From CAVZCK01 sp963798805 (GTDB lineage Bacteria; Pseudomonadota; Alphaproteobacteria; Rhizobiales; Rhodomicrobiaceae): a stretch of 64,000 bases of DNA. The stretch is from NCBI GenBank assembly GCA_963798805.1, contig CAWCVC010000017.1, positions 248,001 to 312,000 of the forward strand. The letters are read 5' to 3'. The notes below the pieces were generated by a model that saw only the letters and a program-made list of their open reading frames with translations, was not told the DNA's origin and ran no database searches. Of the stretch, positions 51,106 through 59,385 are shown one piece after another; the first letter of the stretch is position 1; each line of letters opens with the position of its first letter. Position numbers and translations under genes: made by a program.

Positions 51106-52662
51106 TCATTCAGCGGCCTGGGCTTTCGGTGCAGCGTAGATCAGCACCGGCTGGCGCGCGGCGCGCGTCTCGTCGAGCCGTCGGCGCGGGGCGTAATGCG
51201 GCGCGCCGGTGAAGCGCGCGGCGTCACCCTGATGCGCGGCACGGGCCAGCGATCTCAGCGCGCCGACGAACTGATCGAGGCTTTGCTTGGATTCCGACTC
51301 CGTCGGCTCGATCAGCATCGCCCCATGAACGACGAGCGGGAAATACACCGTCATCGGATGGAAGCCTTCGTCGATCATCGCCTTGGCGAAATCGAGCGTC
51401 GAAACCCCGGTGCCCTTGAGGAAGCTTTCATCGAACAGCACCTCGTGCATGCAGACCCGGTCGCCGAAGGGCTGGCTCATTGCGTCCCGGAGCCCGGCGC
51501 GGATGTAATTGGCGTTCAGCACCGCATCTTCCGAGGCCTGGCGGATGCCGTCGATGCCGAAGCTCAGCATATAGGCGAGCGCGCGCACGAACATGCCCAT
51601 CTGGCCGTGGAAGGCGACCAGCCGGCCGAAAGGCTCGGCCTTTCCCGCCCCCGCCTCATCCTCGACCAGCACGAGATGCCGGCCGTCCCGCCGGATCAGC
51701 GGCAGCGGCGCAAACGGTGCGAGGCTCTCGGAGAACACGACCGGCCCCGCGCCGGGTCCGCCACCGCCATGCGGGGTCGAGAAGGTCTTGTGCAGATTGA
51801 TGTGCATGGCGTCGACGCCGAGGTCGCCCGGCCGGACCTTGCCGGCAATGGCGTTGAAATTGGCGCCGTCGCAATAGAGATAGGCGCCCGCCTCATGCAA
51901 CGCCGCGGCGATCTCGGCGATCTCGGGCTCGAACAGCCCGCAAGTGTTCGGATTGGTAAGCATCATAGCGGCGACATCATCGCCGAGCGCCTCGCGCACC
52001 GCCGCCGCGCGGACCGTGCCGTTTTCCTTCTCGGCTGAGATCGCGCGGACGGTGAAACCGAGCAGCGCGGCCGTCGCCGGATTGGTGCCATGCGCCGAAT
52101 TGGGCACCAGCACGACGCGCCGCTTGTCGGCCTCGCCCCGCGCCTCCAACGCCGCACGGATGGCGATCATGCCGCAAAGTTCGCCATGCGCGCCGGCCTT
52201 GGGCGACAGGTCGACGGCGGCCATGCCTGTCAGCTTGAGCAGCCAATCGGAGAGCATAGCCATCAGCTCGATGGCGCCGGAAACGGTCTTCTGCGGCTGG
52301 AGCGGGTGGATGTCGCCGAAGCCCGGCAGCCGCGCCATCTTCTCGTTCAGGCGCGGATTGTGCTTCATGGTGCAGGAGCCCAGCGGGAAGATGCCGGTGT
52401 CGATGGCATAGTTCTTCTGGCTCAGCCGCACATAGTGCCGCATGGTCTCCGGTTCGGAGAGTCCCGGCAGGCCGATCGGATCGCGCCGCTCGGCGTCGCC
52501 AAGCCGGCTCTCGAAAGGCTCCGGTTCCTCGATGTCGACGCCGGAGGTCTCCAGCGCGCCGATCTCGAAGATCAGCGGCTCCTCGATCTGCAAGCCGCGA
52601 TTGCCGGTGTAGGTCTTCGGCTCCGAAACCGTGGCGATGGCTTTCCTGGCCATTTCGTTCAT
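51106..52662 (-). CDS. gcvPB: Glycine dehydrogenase (P-protein) subunit 2
   Basis: 518 residues, the C-terminal half of a split P-protein. PLP-binding Lys in NLHKTFSTPHGGGGPG; other motifs GSCTMKHNPRLNEK, LSPKAGAHGELCGM, PNSAHGTNPATAA. With GcvPA it decarboxylates glycine and passes aminomethyl to lipoyl-GcvH. Overlaps gcvPA by 4 bp and ends the operon. Confidence 0.96.
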   Translation of the reverse strand: MNEMARKAIATVSEPKTYTGNRGLQIEEPLIFEIGALETSGVDIEEPEPFESRLGDAERRDPIGLPGLSEPETMRHYVRLSQKNYAIDTGIFPLGSCTMKHNPRLNEKMARLPGFGDIHPLQPQKTVSGAIELMAMLSDWLLKLTGMAAVDLSPKAGAHGELCGMIAIRAALEARGEADKRRVVLVPNSAHGTNPATAALLGFTVRAISAEKENGTVRAAAVREALGDDVAAMMLTNPNTCGLFEPEIAEIAAALHEAGAYLYCDGANFNAIAGKVRPGDLGVDAMHINLHKTFSTPHGGGGPGAGPVVFSESLAPFAPLPLIRRDGRHLVLVEDEAGAGKAEPFGRLVAFHGQMGMFVRALAYMLSFGIDGIRQASEDAVLNANYIRAGLRDAMSQPFGDRVCMHEVLFDESFLKGTGVSTLDFAKAMIDEGFHPMTVYFPLVVHGAMLIEPTESESKQSLDQFVGALRSLARAAHQGDAARFTGAPHYAPRRRLDETRAARQPVLIYAAPKAQAAE

Positions 52663-53999
52663 AGCAGCACCTTCGTGAGGGCGGTCGCGTAGGCTTGGCG
52701 GTCTTCGGTGGTGTTGACTTCCGTCGCCGCGACGATGATCAGGTCATGCAGCTTTTCGTCATCCGGGAAGAGGCGCGAGGCCGGCACGCCGCCGATCACG
52801 CCTTCATCGACAAGCGCATCGATGACCTCTGCACCGGGTTTCGGCGTGCGAATGGTGAACTCGTTGAAGAAATGCGGAGTGACAATCTCGATACCCGGCA
52901 CCGCCGCAAGCTTGTCGGCAAGCGCCACGGCATTGGCGTGATTGAGCCGCGCCAGCTTGCGAAGCCCGGCCTCGCCGAGCAGCGTCATATGCACGGTGAA
53001 GGCCAGCGAGCAGAGGCCGGAATTGGTGCAGATATTGCTCGTGGCCTTCTCGCGGCGGATATGCTGCTCGCGCGTCGAGAGTGTCAGCACGAAGCCGCGC
53101 TTCCCTTCCTCGTCAACCGTCCCGCCGCAGAGCCGGCCCGGCATCTGCCGCAGAAACTTCTGCCGCGTGGCGAAGAGGCCCAGATAGGGGCCGCCGAAAT
53201 TGAGGCCGTTGCCGATCGACTGGCCTTCCGCCAAGACAATGTCCGCGCCCATCGAGCCGGGCGAGCGCAGAGCGCCGAAGGACACCGCCTCGGTAACGAC
53301 GACGATGAGCAGTGCGCCATTTTTATGGGCAAGCTCGGCGAGCGGGGTCAGATCGCGGGCGCCGCCGAAGACGCCGGGATATTGCACCACGATGCAGGAG
53401 GTCTCGGTGTCGATGTCCTCGACGAATTCTGTATTCGGGGCGGACGGCAGCGCCACGACCTCATGCTGGGAATAGCGGCTGATAGTCTCGATGACGGCGC
53501 GGTAATGCGGATGCAGATTGCCGAACAGCACCGCCTTTGTTCGCTTGGTGACGCGGTGCGCCATCAGCACGGCCTCGGCGGCGGCGGTCGAGCCGTCATA
53601 CATCGAGGCGTTCGCTACCTCCATGCCCGTCAGCGCCGCGACCTGGGTCTGGAACTCGAACAGATATTGCAGCGTGCCCTGCGCGATCTCCGGCTGATAG
53701 GGCGTATAGGCGGTCATGAACTCCGACCGCTGAATGATGTGATCCACCGTAGCCGGGACGTGATGTTTATAGGCGCCACAGCCGGCAAAGAACGGCACCG
53801 AGCCCGCGGCCGTGTTCCGCGCCGCCAGCCGGCCCAGCGCGCGCTCGACGGCCATCTCGCTGTGATGCTGCGGCAGGCCGGGGATGCCGTCCAGGAGCAG
53901 GCCCTCCGGGACGTCGGCGAACAGCTCGTCGACCTCGGCGACGCCGATCGCCGCGAGCATCTGGCGGCGCTCATCGGCCGTGTGGGGAAGATACCGCAT
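52659..53999 (-). CDS. gcvPA: Glycine dehydrogenase (P-protein) subunit 1
   Basis: 446 residues, N-terminal half of the split P-protein: MRYLPHTADERRQMLAAIG, GCGAYKHHVPATVDHI, AYTPYQPEIAQGTLQYLFEFQT, NASMYDGSTAAAEA, QSIGNGLNFGGPYLG. Two-subunit P-proteins are usual in Gram-positive bacteria and archaea; in alphaproteobacteria both single-chain and split forms occur. The gene shares its first base with the last base of gcvH. Confidence 0.96.
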   Translation of the reverse strand: MRYLPHTADERRQMLAAIGVAEVDELFADVPEGLLLDGIPGLPQHHSEMAVERALGRLAARNTAAGSVPFFAGCGAYKHHVPATVDHIIQRSEFMTAYTPYQPEIAQGTLQYLFEFQTQVAALTGMEVANASMYDGSTAAAEAVLMAHRVTKRTKAVLFGNLHPHYRAVIETISRYSQHEVVALPSAPNTEFVEDIDTETSCIVVQYPGVFGGARDLTPLAELAHKNGALLIVVVTEAVSFGALRSPGSMGADIVLAEGQSIGNGLNFGGPYLGLFATRQKFLRQMPGRLCGGTVDEEGKRGFVLTLSTREQHIRREKATSNICTNSGLCSLAFTVHMTLLGEAGLRKLARLNHANAVALADKLAAVPGIEIVTPHFFNEFTIRTPKPGAEVIDALVDEGVIGGVPASRLFPDDEKLHDLIIVAATEVNTTEDRQAYATALTKVLL

Positions 54000-54376
54000 T
54001 ACTCGATGGTCTCCAGATAGTCCTTATAGGCTTCGGTGGACATCAGCATGTCGAGCTCGCGCGGATTGCTGAGCCGGATCTTCAGGAACCAGGCGTCGCC
54101 CTCCGGGTCCTGATTGACGAGCGCGGGGTCGGCAACGATGGCCTCGTTGACTTCGACGATCTCGCCGGATACGGGCGCGTAAACCTCGCTCGCGGCCTTG
54201 ACCAATTCGACGACTGCCGCCTCCTGGCCCTTGGAGAGGACCTTGCCGACCTCCGGCAATTCGACGAAAACGATGTCGCCGAGCTTGTCCTGCGCATATT
54301 CGGAGATGCCGACGGTGCCGATGCCGGTATCGACGCTGATATATTCGTGATCGCTGGTATATTTGGTGTCAGCCAT
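53999..54376 (-). CDS. gcvH: Glycine cleavage system H protein
   Basis: 125 residues with the lipoylated Lys60 in VVELVKAASEVYAPVSGE. Carries the aminomethyl group between the P, T and L proteins. It overlaps gcvT by 8 bp and touches gcvPA, so the whole set is one translationally coupled operon. Confidence 0.97.
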   Translation of the reverse strand: MADTKYTSDHEYISVDTGIGTVGISEYAQDKLGDIVFVELPEVGKVLSKGQEAAVVELVKAASEVYAPVSGEIVEVNEAIVADPALVNQDPEGDAWFLKIRLSNPRELDMLMSTEAYKDYLETIE

Positions 54377-55544
54377 GTGCTGTTCCTGACTTGGTCCTGC
54401 GGTGATAGCGATGCGCTACGAACGGCATGGGGACGACGGCCGCCGCATGGGGGGCGCCCCTGATGATAAGTTTGACGGGCGTCCCCGGTTTCGCCTGAAC
54501 GCTCGCCACATAGCCCATCGCCACAGGGAGGCCGAGGCTCGGTGCAAAAGAGCCACTGGTCACGCGCCCGACCGGCCCACCCTCCGCGCTGACGATTTCG
54601 CAGCCCTCGCGGGCCGGCGCCCTGTTCTCCAGCTTGAGCCCGACCCGGAGCCGCGCCGGTCCCTCGCGAAGTTCTCGCCGTACCCGCTCGGCGCCTGGAA
54701 AGCCTCCCTCGGTCCGCCGGCGCTTGCCAATCGACCAGACGAGGTCCGCTTCCACCGGCGAGGTGCTTTCGTCAATATCGTGGCCGTAAAGGCAAAGGCC
54801 GGCCTCGAGGCGCAGCGTATCGCGTGCGCCAAGACCGACCGGAACGACCCGCTCGTTTGAAAGCAAACGGCGTGCCAGCGCTTCCGCCTCGCCGGCCGCC
54901 ACGGAGATCTCGAAACCGTCCTCGCCGGTATAGCCGGACCGGCTGATATGGCAGCGAACTCCGTCGATTTCGGCCGGCGCGGCGGTCATGAAGCCGAGCC
55001 GCACGGCATCGGGGCAGAGGCCGGCCATGATCTCGGCCGCAGCCGGTCCTTGCAGAGCAAGGAGGGCGAGATCGTCTTTCGGCGACAACGTCACGCCCGC
55101 CGGAAGCCTAGCGGCAATATGGGCGTAGTCGACATCCTTGCGCGCGGCATTGACGACCAGCATCAGCGTGCCGTCCTCCGCAGGTGAAACCGGCCGCGTA
55201 ATCATCAGATCGTCGATGATGCCGCCATCTTGGGTGAGAAGCTGAGTGTATCGCTGGCGGCCCGGCTCCAGGCCGGCAATATCGCCGGGCACCAGCGCTT
55301 CAAGCGCGGCAGCAGTGGCGGCATGGCTCGACCCCCGAACGATCGCCTGTCCCATATGCGAGACGTCGAACAGTCCCGCGGCTTCACGCGTCCGCAAATG
55401 TTCCTTGATCAGCCCCGTCGGATAGCCGACCGGCATGTCGTAGCCGGCAAACGGCACCATCTTCGCACCAAGCTCCAGATGCAGAGCGTGGAGCGGGGTC
55501 TGTTTCAAATCGGATTTCGACGGCTGATGTTCTGGCGACGCCAT
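54369..55544 (-). CDS. gcvT: Aminomethyltransferase (glycine cleavage T protein)
   Basis: 391 residues: LHALHLELGAKMVPFAGYDMPVGYPTG, GLFDVSHMGQ, LMLVVNAARKDVD, SRSGYTGEDGFEIS, and the C-terminal barrel (FAPSLGLPVAMGYV). Transfers the methylene to tetrahydrofolate and releases ammonia. First gene of the operon; GGGAGAG precedes the ATG and a tandem glycine riboswitch occupies its leader. Confidence 0.96.
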   Translation of the reverse strand: MASPEHQPSKSDLKQTPLHALHLELGAKMVPFAGYDMPVGYPTGLIKEHLRTREAAGLFDVSHMGQAIVRGSSHAATAAALEALVPGDIAGLEPGRQRYTQLLTQDGGIIDDLMITRPVSPAEDGTLMLVVNAARKDVDYAHIAARLPAGVTLSPKDDLALLALQGPAAAEIMAGLCPDAVRLGFMTAAPAEIDGVRCHISRSGYTGEDGFEISVAAGEAEALARRLLSNERVVPVGLGARDTLRLEAGLCLYGHDIDESTSPVEADLVWSIGKRRRTEGGFPGAERVRRELREGPARLRVGLKLENRAPAREGCEIVSAEGGPVGRVTSGSFAPSLGLPVAMGYVASVQAKPGTPVKLIIRGAPHAAAVVPMPFVAHRYHRRTKSGTAHG

Positions 55545-55599
55545 GTCTCTCCCGATCCGCGAACAAAATTGAGCATCATCCGGACAAGCCGGACTTCCT

Positions 55600-55800
55600 G
55601 CCCCCTCTGTCGCGTGACCTGAGAGAATTCACTCCGCTCGGGAAGGCTGAGCGGCGCTTACCCCTTCGGTGAGCCCGAGCGCTGGCGCCAGAGCTGCTTT
55701 CCAGAGTGCCGTCGGCATGCGGTCCTTTTGCCTGAGAGGTTCCGGGGCGGTTGCTCCTTCGGCGCCGGCTCTCGCCGGTCTCTTCCGCGTGCGTCGCACG
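55600..55800 (-). promoter_or_regulatory. Tandem glycine riboswitch upstream of gcvT
   Basis: Read on the minus strand, aptamer 1 has GGAAGAGACC, GCCGAAGGAGCAA and CTCTCAGGCAAAAGGAC (about 55793-55722); aptamer 2 follows with ACTCTGGAAAGCAG, CACCGAAGGGGTAAGC and CTCTCAGGTCAC (about 55708-55614). These are the conserved cores of the two-aptamer glycine riboswitch, usually an 'on' switch for glycine cleavage. No intrinsic terminator was seen between it and gcvT, so control of translation start near GGGAGAG is possible. Confidence 0.92.
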
Positions 55801-55869
55801 GCTTCCTCACATAGATAGTGGAAAGGCCGGATGCATGCAATTCGGCTCGCGCTTTTGCCCCCGTCTTTC

Positions 55870-55977
55870 TTAGAGCGGGATGAGGAAAAGTGGGAACCGG
55901 TTTTCCGCTCGCATCCCGCTCTAAACTATTGGAATCGATCACTGTCATGATTTTGGATTGATCCAATCCAAAATCAT
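55870..55977. repeat. Two palindromic repeats upstream of the gcv leader
   Basis: First, 55870-55924: perfect 13-bp outer stem TTAGAGCGGGATG/CATCCCGCTCTAA with inner GGAAAA/TTTTCC, built like the core of the repeats at 26361 and 49849 but with different bases. Second, 55947-55977: perfect 14-bp stem ATGATTTTGGATTG/CAATCCAAAATCAT with a 3-base loop (ATC). Elements of this kind are dispersed through Hyphomicrobiales genomes. Confidence 0.8.
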
Positions 55978-56059
55978 CGTGATCTGGGGAAGCGTTGATT
56001 GCCTGCATCTTATCGGCGGACAATGGTCAGCGGCGGAGCAAATGCCCAATCGCTGCGCC

Positions 56060-56701
56060 TCAGGTGCCCGCCGCGCTCTGATCGAAGCCGATATAGAGAC
56101 GATAGGTCCGCGGCGACGTCCCCGCCGGTATGGGCAGCTCGATCGTCCGGACCTCGGAGAAATAGCCCGCGGTCGCGCCGGCCGGCACGTTGACCACGAC
56201 GCGGACCTTCTCGGTCTTCAGCGTGCTGCTGGCGCCATCGACCACGGTAACCTTCGCCGGCAGAGTGATCGAGCCGGGCTTGCCCTTGGGACCGAGCAGC
56301 ACCCGGCCGGCAAAGCCGTATTTGATCATCATGCCGCCTGAGGTCGGCTCACATTCCCGCGCGGTGCTGGTAAACTCGCCGCGTTGCATGACCGACAGGC
56401 TGTCGCTACCGCCGCCCGGCACGCGGAAGGTAATGGTGCGGTCGCCGGAGGAGACCTCGAAGCTCGGACAGCCGAGGCTGCCGGTCGTGAGCTGCTGGCC
56501 GCCCGTCTGGCCGGTCTGAGCCGCATTCGCCAAATTGGACGGCGTCACCGACGCCTCCGATGACGCCTCTTTGCTTCCCCCGAACAAGCCGCCTTTGAAC
56601 GGCGCCGTCAGTTGCGATACGCCGCAGGCCGCGAGAGCGCCGCACATGCCGGTCAAGACCGCAGCGCGGAGCATCGCCTTGCCCACGGCTTTGGAGACCA
56701 T
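56060..56701 (-). CDS. Putative lipoprotein, hypothetical
   Basis: About 213 residues from Met 56701. Signal sequence MLRAAVLTGMCGALAAC with lipobox GALAAC suggests lipidation. The mature part has GSLGCPSFEVSSGDRTITFRVPG, GMMIKYGFAGRVLLGPKGKPGSITLPAKVTVVDG and RTYRLYIGFDQS, beta-rich. I know of unnamed homologues in Hyphomicrobiales but no function. The frame extends upstream to 56908, but the lipobox favours the internal start. Divergent from ispH. Confidence 0.7.
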   Translation of the reverse strand: MVSKAVGKAMLRAAVLTGMCGALAACGVSQLTAPFKGGLFGGSKEASSEASVTPSNLANAAQTGQTGGQQLTTGSLGCPSFEVSSGDRTITFRVPGGGSDSLSVMQRGEFTSTARECEPTSGGMMIKYGFAGRVLLGPKGKPGSITLPAKVTVVDGASSTLKTEKVRVVVNVPAGATAGYFSEVRTIELPIPAGTSPRTYRLYIGFDQSAAGT

Positions 56702-56933
56702 TCCGCCCAATTTTTCCCCCGAAGCTGACTGCGAAGTCGCTCTCTTTCCCCCGACTAACCCCAGATTGCGGACACTCTGTGACATGCCAGTTGTTTCAAC
56801 CGGGCGGTTTTTGCTAGAAACGCCCGGGCGATGGAGCCCCCGCGTCGCTGATCCGTCGATCAGGCAGCAAATCGCCCCTATATAGCCAGAAGAAGATTGC
56901 ATTGTCACACCTTCAGGACGAGGCTTGCGTCAG

Positions 56934-57932
56934 ATGACATCCATCGAAGGACAGGACAGGACCGCGCACCCGTCCGCCGGCAAGCCCGCGCTCACCATTC
57001 TCCTCGTGGCCCCTCGCGGTTTCTGCGCCGGTGTCGACAGGGCCATTCAGATCGTAGAACTGGCTTTGCAGCGATTTGGCCCTCCTGTCTATGTGCGGCA
57101 CGAGATTGTTCACAACCGGACGGTGGTGGAGGACCTGCGGGCCAAGGGCGCGATCTTCGTCGAGGAGCTGGACGAGATCCCCGATACGGGCGCGCCGGTG
57201 GTGTTCTCGGCGCATGGCGTGCCGAAGACCGTCCCGCACGCCGCGGCCCGGCGGAACCTGTTTCATCTCGACGCAACCTGTCCGCTGGTCTCCAAGGTCC
57301 ATGTCCAGGTCGAGCAGCAATTCGCGCGCGGGCTCGAAATCCTGCTGATCGGCCATGCCGGGCATCCGGAGGTCGTCGGCACCATGGGCCAGCTTCCGGA
57401 TAGGGCCATCGCGCTGATCCAGACGGCCGAAGACGCGGAGCGCTTTATTCCGCGCGATCCGGAGAAGCTCGCCTATGTGACCCAGACCACCTTGTCGGTC
57501 GACGATACGCGCGAGATCGTCGCGGTGCTGAAGCGGCGCTTTCCCAGCATCGCCGGCCCGCGTAAGAACGATATCTGCTACGCCACCTCCAACCGGCAGG
57601 ACGCGGTGAAGGCCATGGCGCCGAAGGCCGACGCCATCCTCGTGGTCGGCGCGCCGAACAGCTCGAACTCCGTGCGGCTCGTCGAAGTGGCGCGCAAGGC
57701 CGGCTGCGAGCGGTCCATGCTGGTGGAAACGGTGAAAGACATTCCCTGGGGCGATCTTGCCGGTCTGCGCCGGCTCGGCCTGACGGCCGGAGCCTCCGCG
57801 CCGGAGCGCCTTGTCGAGGAGATCATCTCGGCGTTCCGCGAGGTCTATGAGGTGAGCGTCGAGACGATCACCACCGCGACCGAAAACGTCACTTTCAAGC
57901 TTCCCAGAGCGCTGCAGACCAATGCGGCTTGA
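56934..57932 (+). CDS. ispH: 4-hydroxy-3-methylbut-2-enyl diphosphate reductase
   Basis: 332 residues (ATG 56934). Three iron-sulphur cysteines in PRGFCAGVDRAI, LDATCPLVSKVH and NDICYATSNRQ; Glu in EEL.EIPDTG; SSNSVRLVEV. Last step of the MEP pathway, making IPP and DMAPP. Followed by thrB and rnhA in close series, an order conserved in the Hyphomicrobiales. Confidence 0.97.
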   Translation: MTSIEGQDRTAHPSAGKPALTILLVAPRGFCAGVDRAIQIVELALQRFGPPVYVRHEIVHNRTVVEDLRAKGAIFVEELDEIPDTGAPVVFSAHGVPKTVPHAAARRNLFHLDATCPLVSKVHVQVEQQFARGLEILLIGHAGHPEVVGTMGQLPDRAIALIQTAEDAERFIPRDPEKLAYVTQTTLSVDDTREIVAVLKRRFPSIAGPRKNDICYATSNRQDAVKAMAPKADAILVVGAPNSSNSVRLVEVARKAGCERSMLVETVKDIPWGDLAGLRRLGLTAGASAPERLVEEIISAFREVYEVSVETITTATENVTFKLPRALQTNAA

Positions 57933-57938
57933 GCCTTG

Positions 57939-58898
57939 ATGGCCGTCTATACCGATGTCTCGGACGAAGAGCTGACCGATTTTCTGGCGGGCTACGACGT
58001 CGGCTCGCTGGTCTCGGTCAAAGGCATTGCCGAGGGCGTCGAGAACAGCAACTATCTCGTCACCGCCGGCGCCGGCCAGTTCATCCTGACGCTCTACGAA
58101 AAGCGGGTGAGCGGCGCCGACCTGCCGTTCTTCCTCGGCCTGATGGAGCATCTTGCGGCCCGCAATATCCCCTGCCCCACCCCTTTGCGCGACCGGTCCG
58201 GAAATACGCTGCAGCAGCTCGAAGGGCGCCCGGCCGCGCTGATCAGCTTCCTTCAGGGCTATTCAGTGCGCCGGCCGCGGGTCGAGCATTGCGCCCGGCT
58301 CGGCGGCGCCCTCGCCGAACTGCACCTCGCCGGCAGCGGCTTCGAGCTGACCCGCGAGAACGCGCTCTCCATTGAGGGCTGGCGCCAGCTCATCGCCGAG
58401 ACGGCCGGCCGCGCCGACGAGCTGGCTGCCGGGCTTGCGGCCGAGATCGCGCAGGAATTCGCCTTTCTGGAGCGCCACTGGCCCAAGGGCCTGCCCGCCG
58501 GGATCATTCACGCCGATCTCTTCCCAGACAACGTCTTCTTCCTGGACGATGAGATTTCGGGCCTGATCGACTTCTATTTTGCCTGCAACGACCTCTTCGC
58601 CTACGACCTCGCCATCTGCCTCAACGCCTGGTGCTTCGAGGAGCCGAACGCCGTCAACGTCACCAAGGCGCGGGCGCTCTTGCGCGGCTACGGCGAACGC
58701 CGCCCGCTCAGTGCTAAGGAAATCGAGGCGCTCCCCATTCTGGCGCGGGGCTCGGCCTTGCGCTTTCTGCTGACTCGCCTCTATGACTGGTTCCACACCG
58801 AGGGCGGCGCTTTCGTGAAGCCGAAGGACCCGCTCGAATACCGGCGCAAGCTGCGCTTTCATCAGCAGGCAAGTTCGGCGAAGGATTACGGGCTTTGA
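57939..58898 (+). CDS. thrB: Homoserine kinase (ThrB, APH-type)
   Basis: 319 residues; ATG at 57939 preferred over TTG 57936. This is the aminoglycoside-phosphotransferase-like ThrB of alphaproteobacteria: GVENSNYLVTAGAGQFILTLYEKR, catalytic GIIHADLFPDNVFF and GLIDFYFACND. Phosphorylates homoserine for threonine synthesis. 6 bp after ispH; overlaps rnhA by 4 bp. Confidence 0.95.
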   Translation: MAVYTDVSDEELTDFLAGYDVGSLVSVKGIAEGVENSNYLVTAGAGQFILTLYEKRVSGADLPFFLGLMEHLAARNIPCPTPLRDRSGNTLQQLEGRPAALISFLQGYSVRRPRVEHCARLGGALAELHLAGSGFELTRENALSIEGWRQLIAETAGRADELAAGLAAEIAQEFAFLERHWPKGLPAGIIHADLFPDNVFFLDDEISGLIDFYFACNDLFAYDLAICLNAWCFEEPNAVNVTKARALLRGYGERRPLSAKEIEALPILARGSALRFLLTRLYDWFHTEGGAFVKPKDPLEYRRKLRFHQQASSAKDYGL

Positions 58899-59356
58899 GC
58901 AAGCGCGAGGCGAAGGACGACAGGCCCGTGATCATCTACAGCGACGGCGCCTGCTCCGGCAATCCGGGGCCGGGCGGCTGGGGCGCCGTGCTGATCTATG
59001 GCGACAAGCGCAAGGAGATCAGCGGCGGCGAGGCACATACGACCAACAACCGCATGGAGCTTCGCGCGGCGACTGAAGCCCTGCTCGCCCTGAAACGGTC
59101 CTGCCGCGCCGAGCTCCACACCAACTCCGAATATTTGCGCAAGGGCATCACCGAGTGGATCGCCAAGTGGAAGGCGAATGGCTGGCGGACGGCAAGCAAG
59201 GAGCCGGTGAAGAACGCCGATCTTTGGATGAAGCTGGATGAGGCTCGCCGTGAGCACCAGGTCGACTGGCGCTGGGTGAAAGGCCATGCCGGCGAGCCGG
59301 AGAACGAGCGGGCCGATGAGCTCGCCCGCGCCGCCATGGCGCCGTTCAAGCGCTGA
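58895..59356 (+). CDS. rnhA: Ribonuclease HI with substituted catalytic residue
   Basis: 153 residues, TTG start overlapping the thrB stop. Type 1 RNase H fold with Asp17 (YSDGACSGNPGPGG), Glu55 (NNRMELRAA), His131 (KGHAGEPENERADEL) and Asp141, matching E. coli D10, E48, H124, D134. The fourth catalytic residue, E. coli D70, is Asn77 here (LHTNSEYLRKG; codon AAC). In E. coli the same change abolishes activity. The rest is intact, so either the protein is inactive or this is a single-base variant. The IS630 element begins 29 bp downstream. Confidence 0.93.
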   Translation: MSKREAKDDRPVIIYSDGACSGNPGPGGWGAVLIYGDKRKEISGGEAHTTNNRMELRAATEALLALKRSCRAELHTNSEYLRKGITEWIAKWKANGWRTASKEPVKNADLWMKLDEARREHQVDWRWVKGHAGEPENERADELARAAMAPFKR

Positions 59357-59385
59357 GCGGCTCCGTCGTTCCTCTGCCGCAGCTA

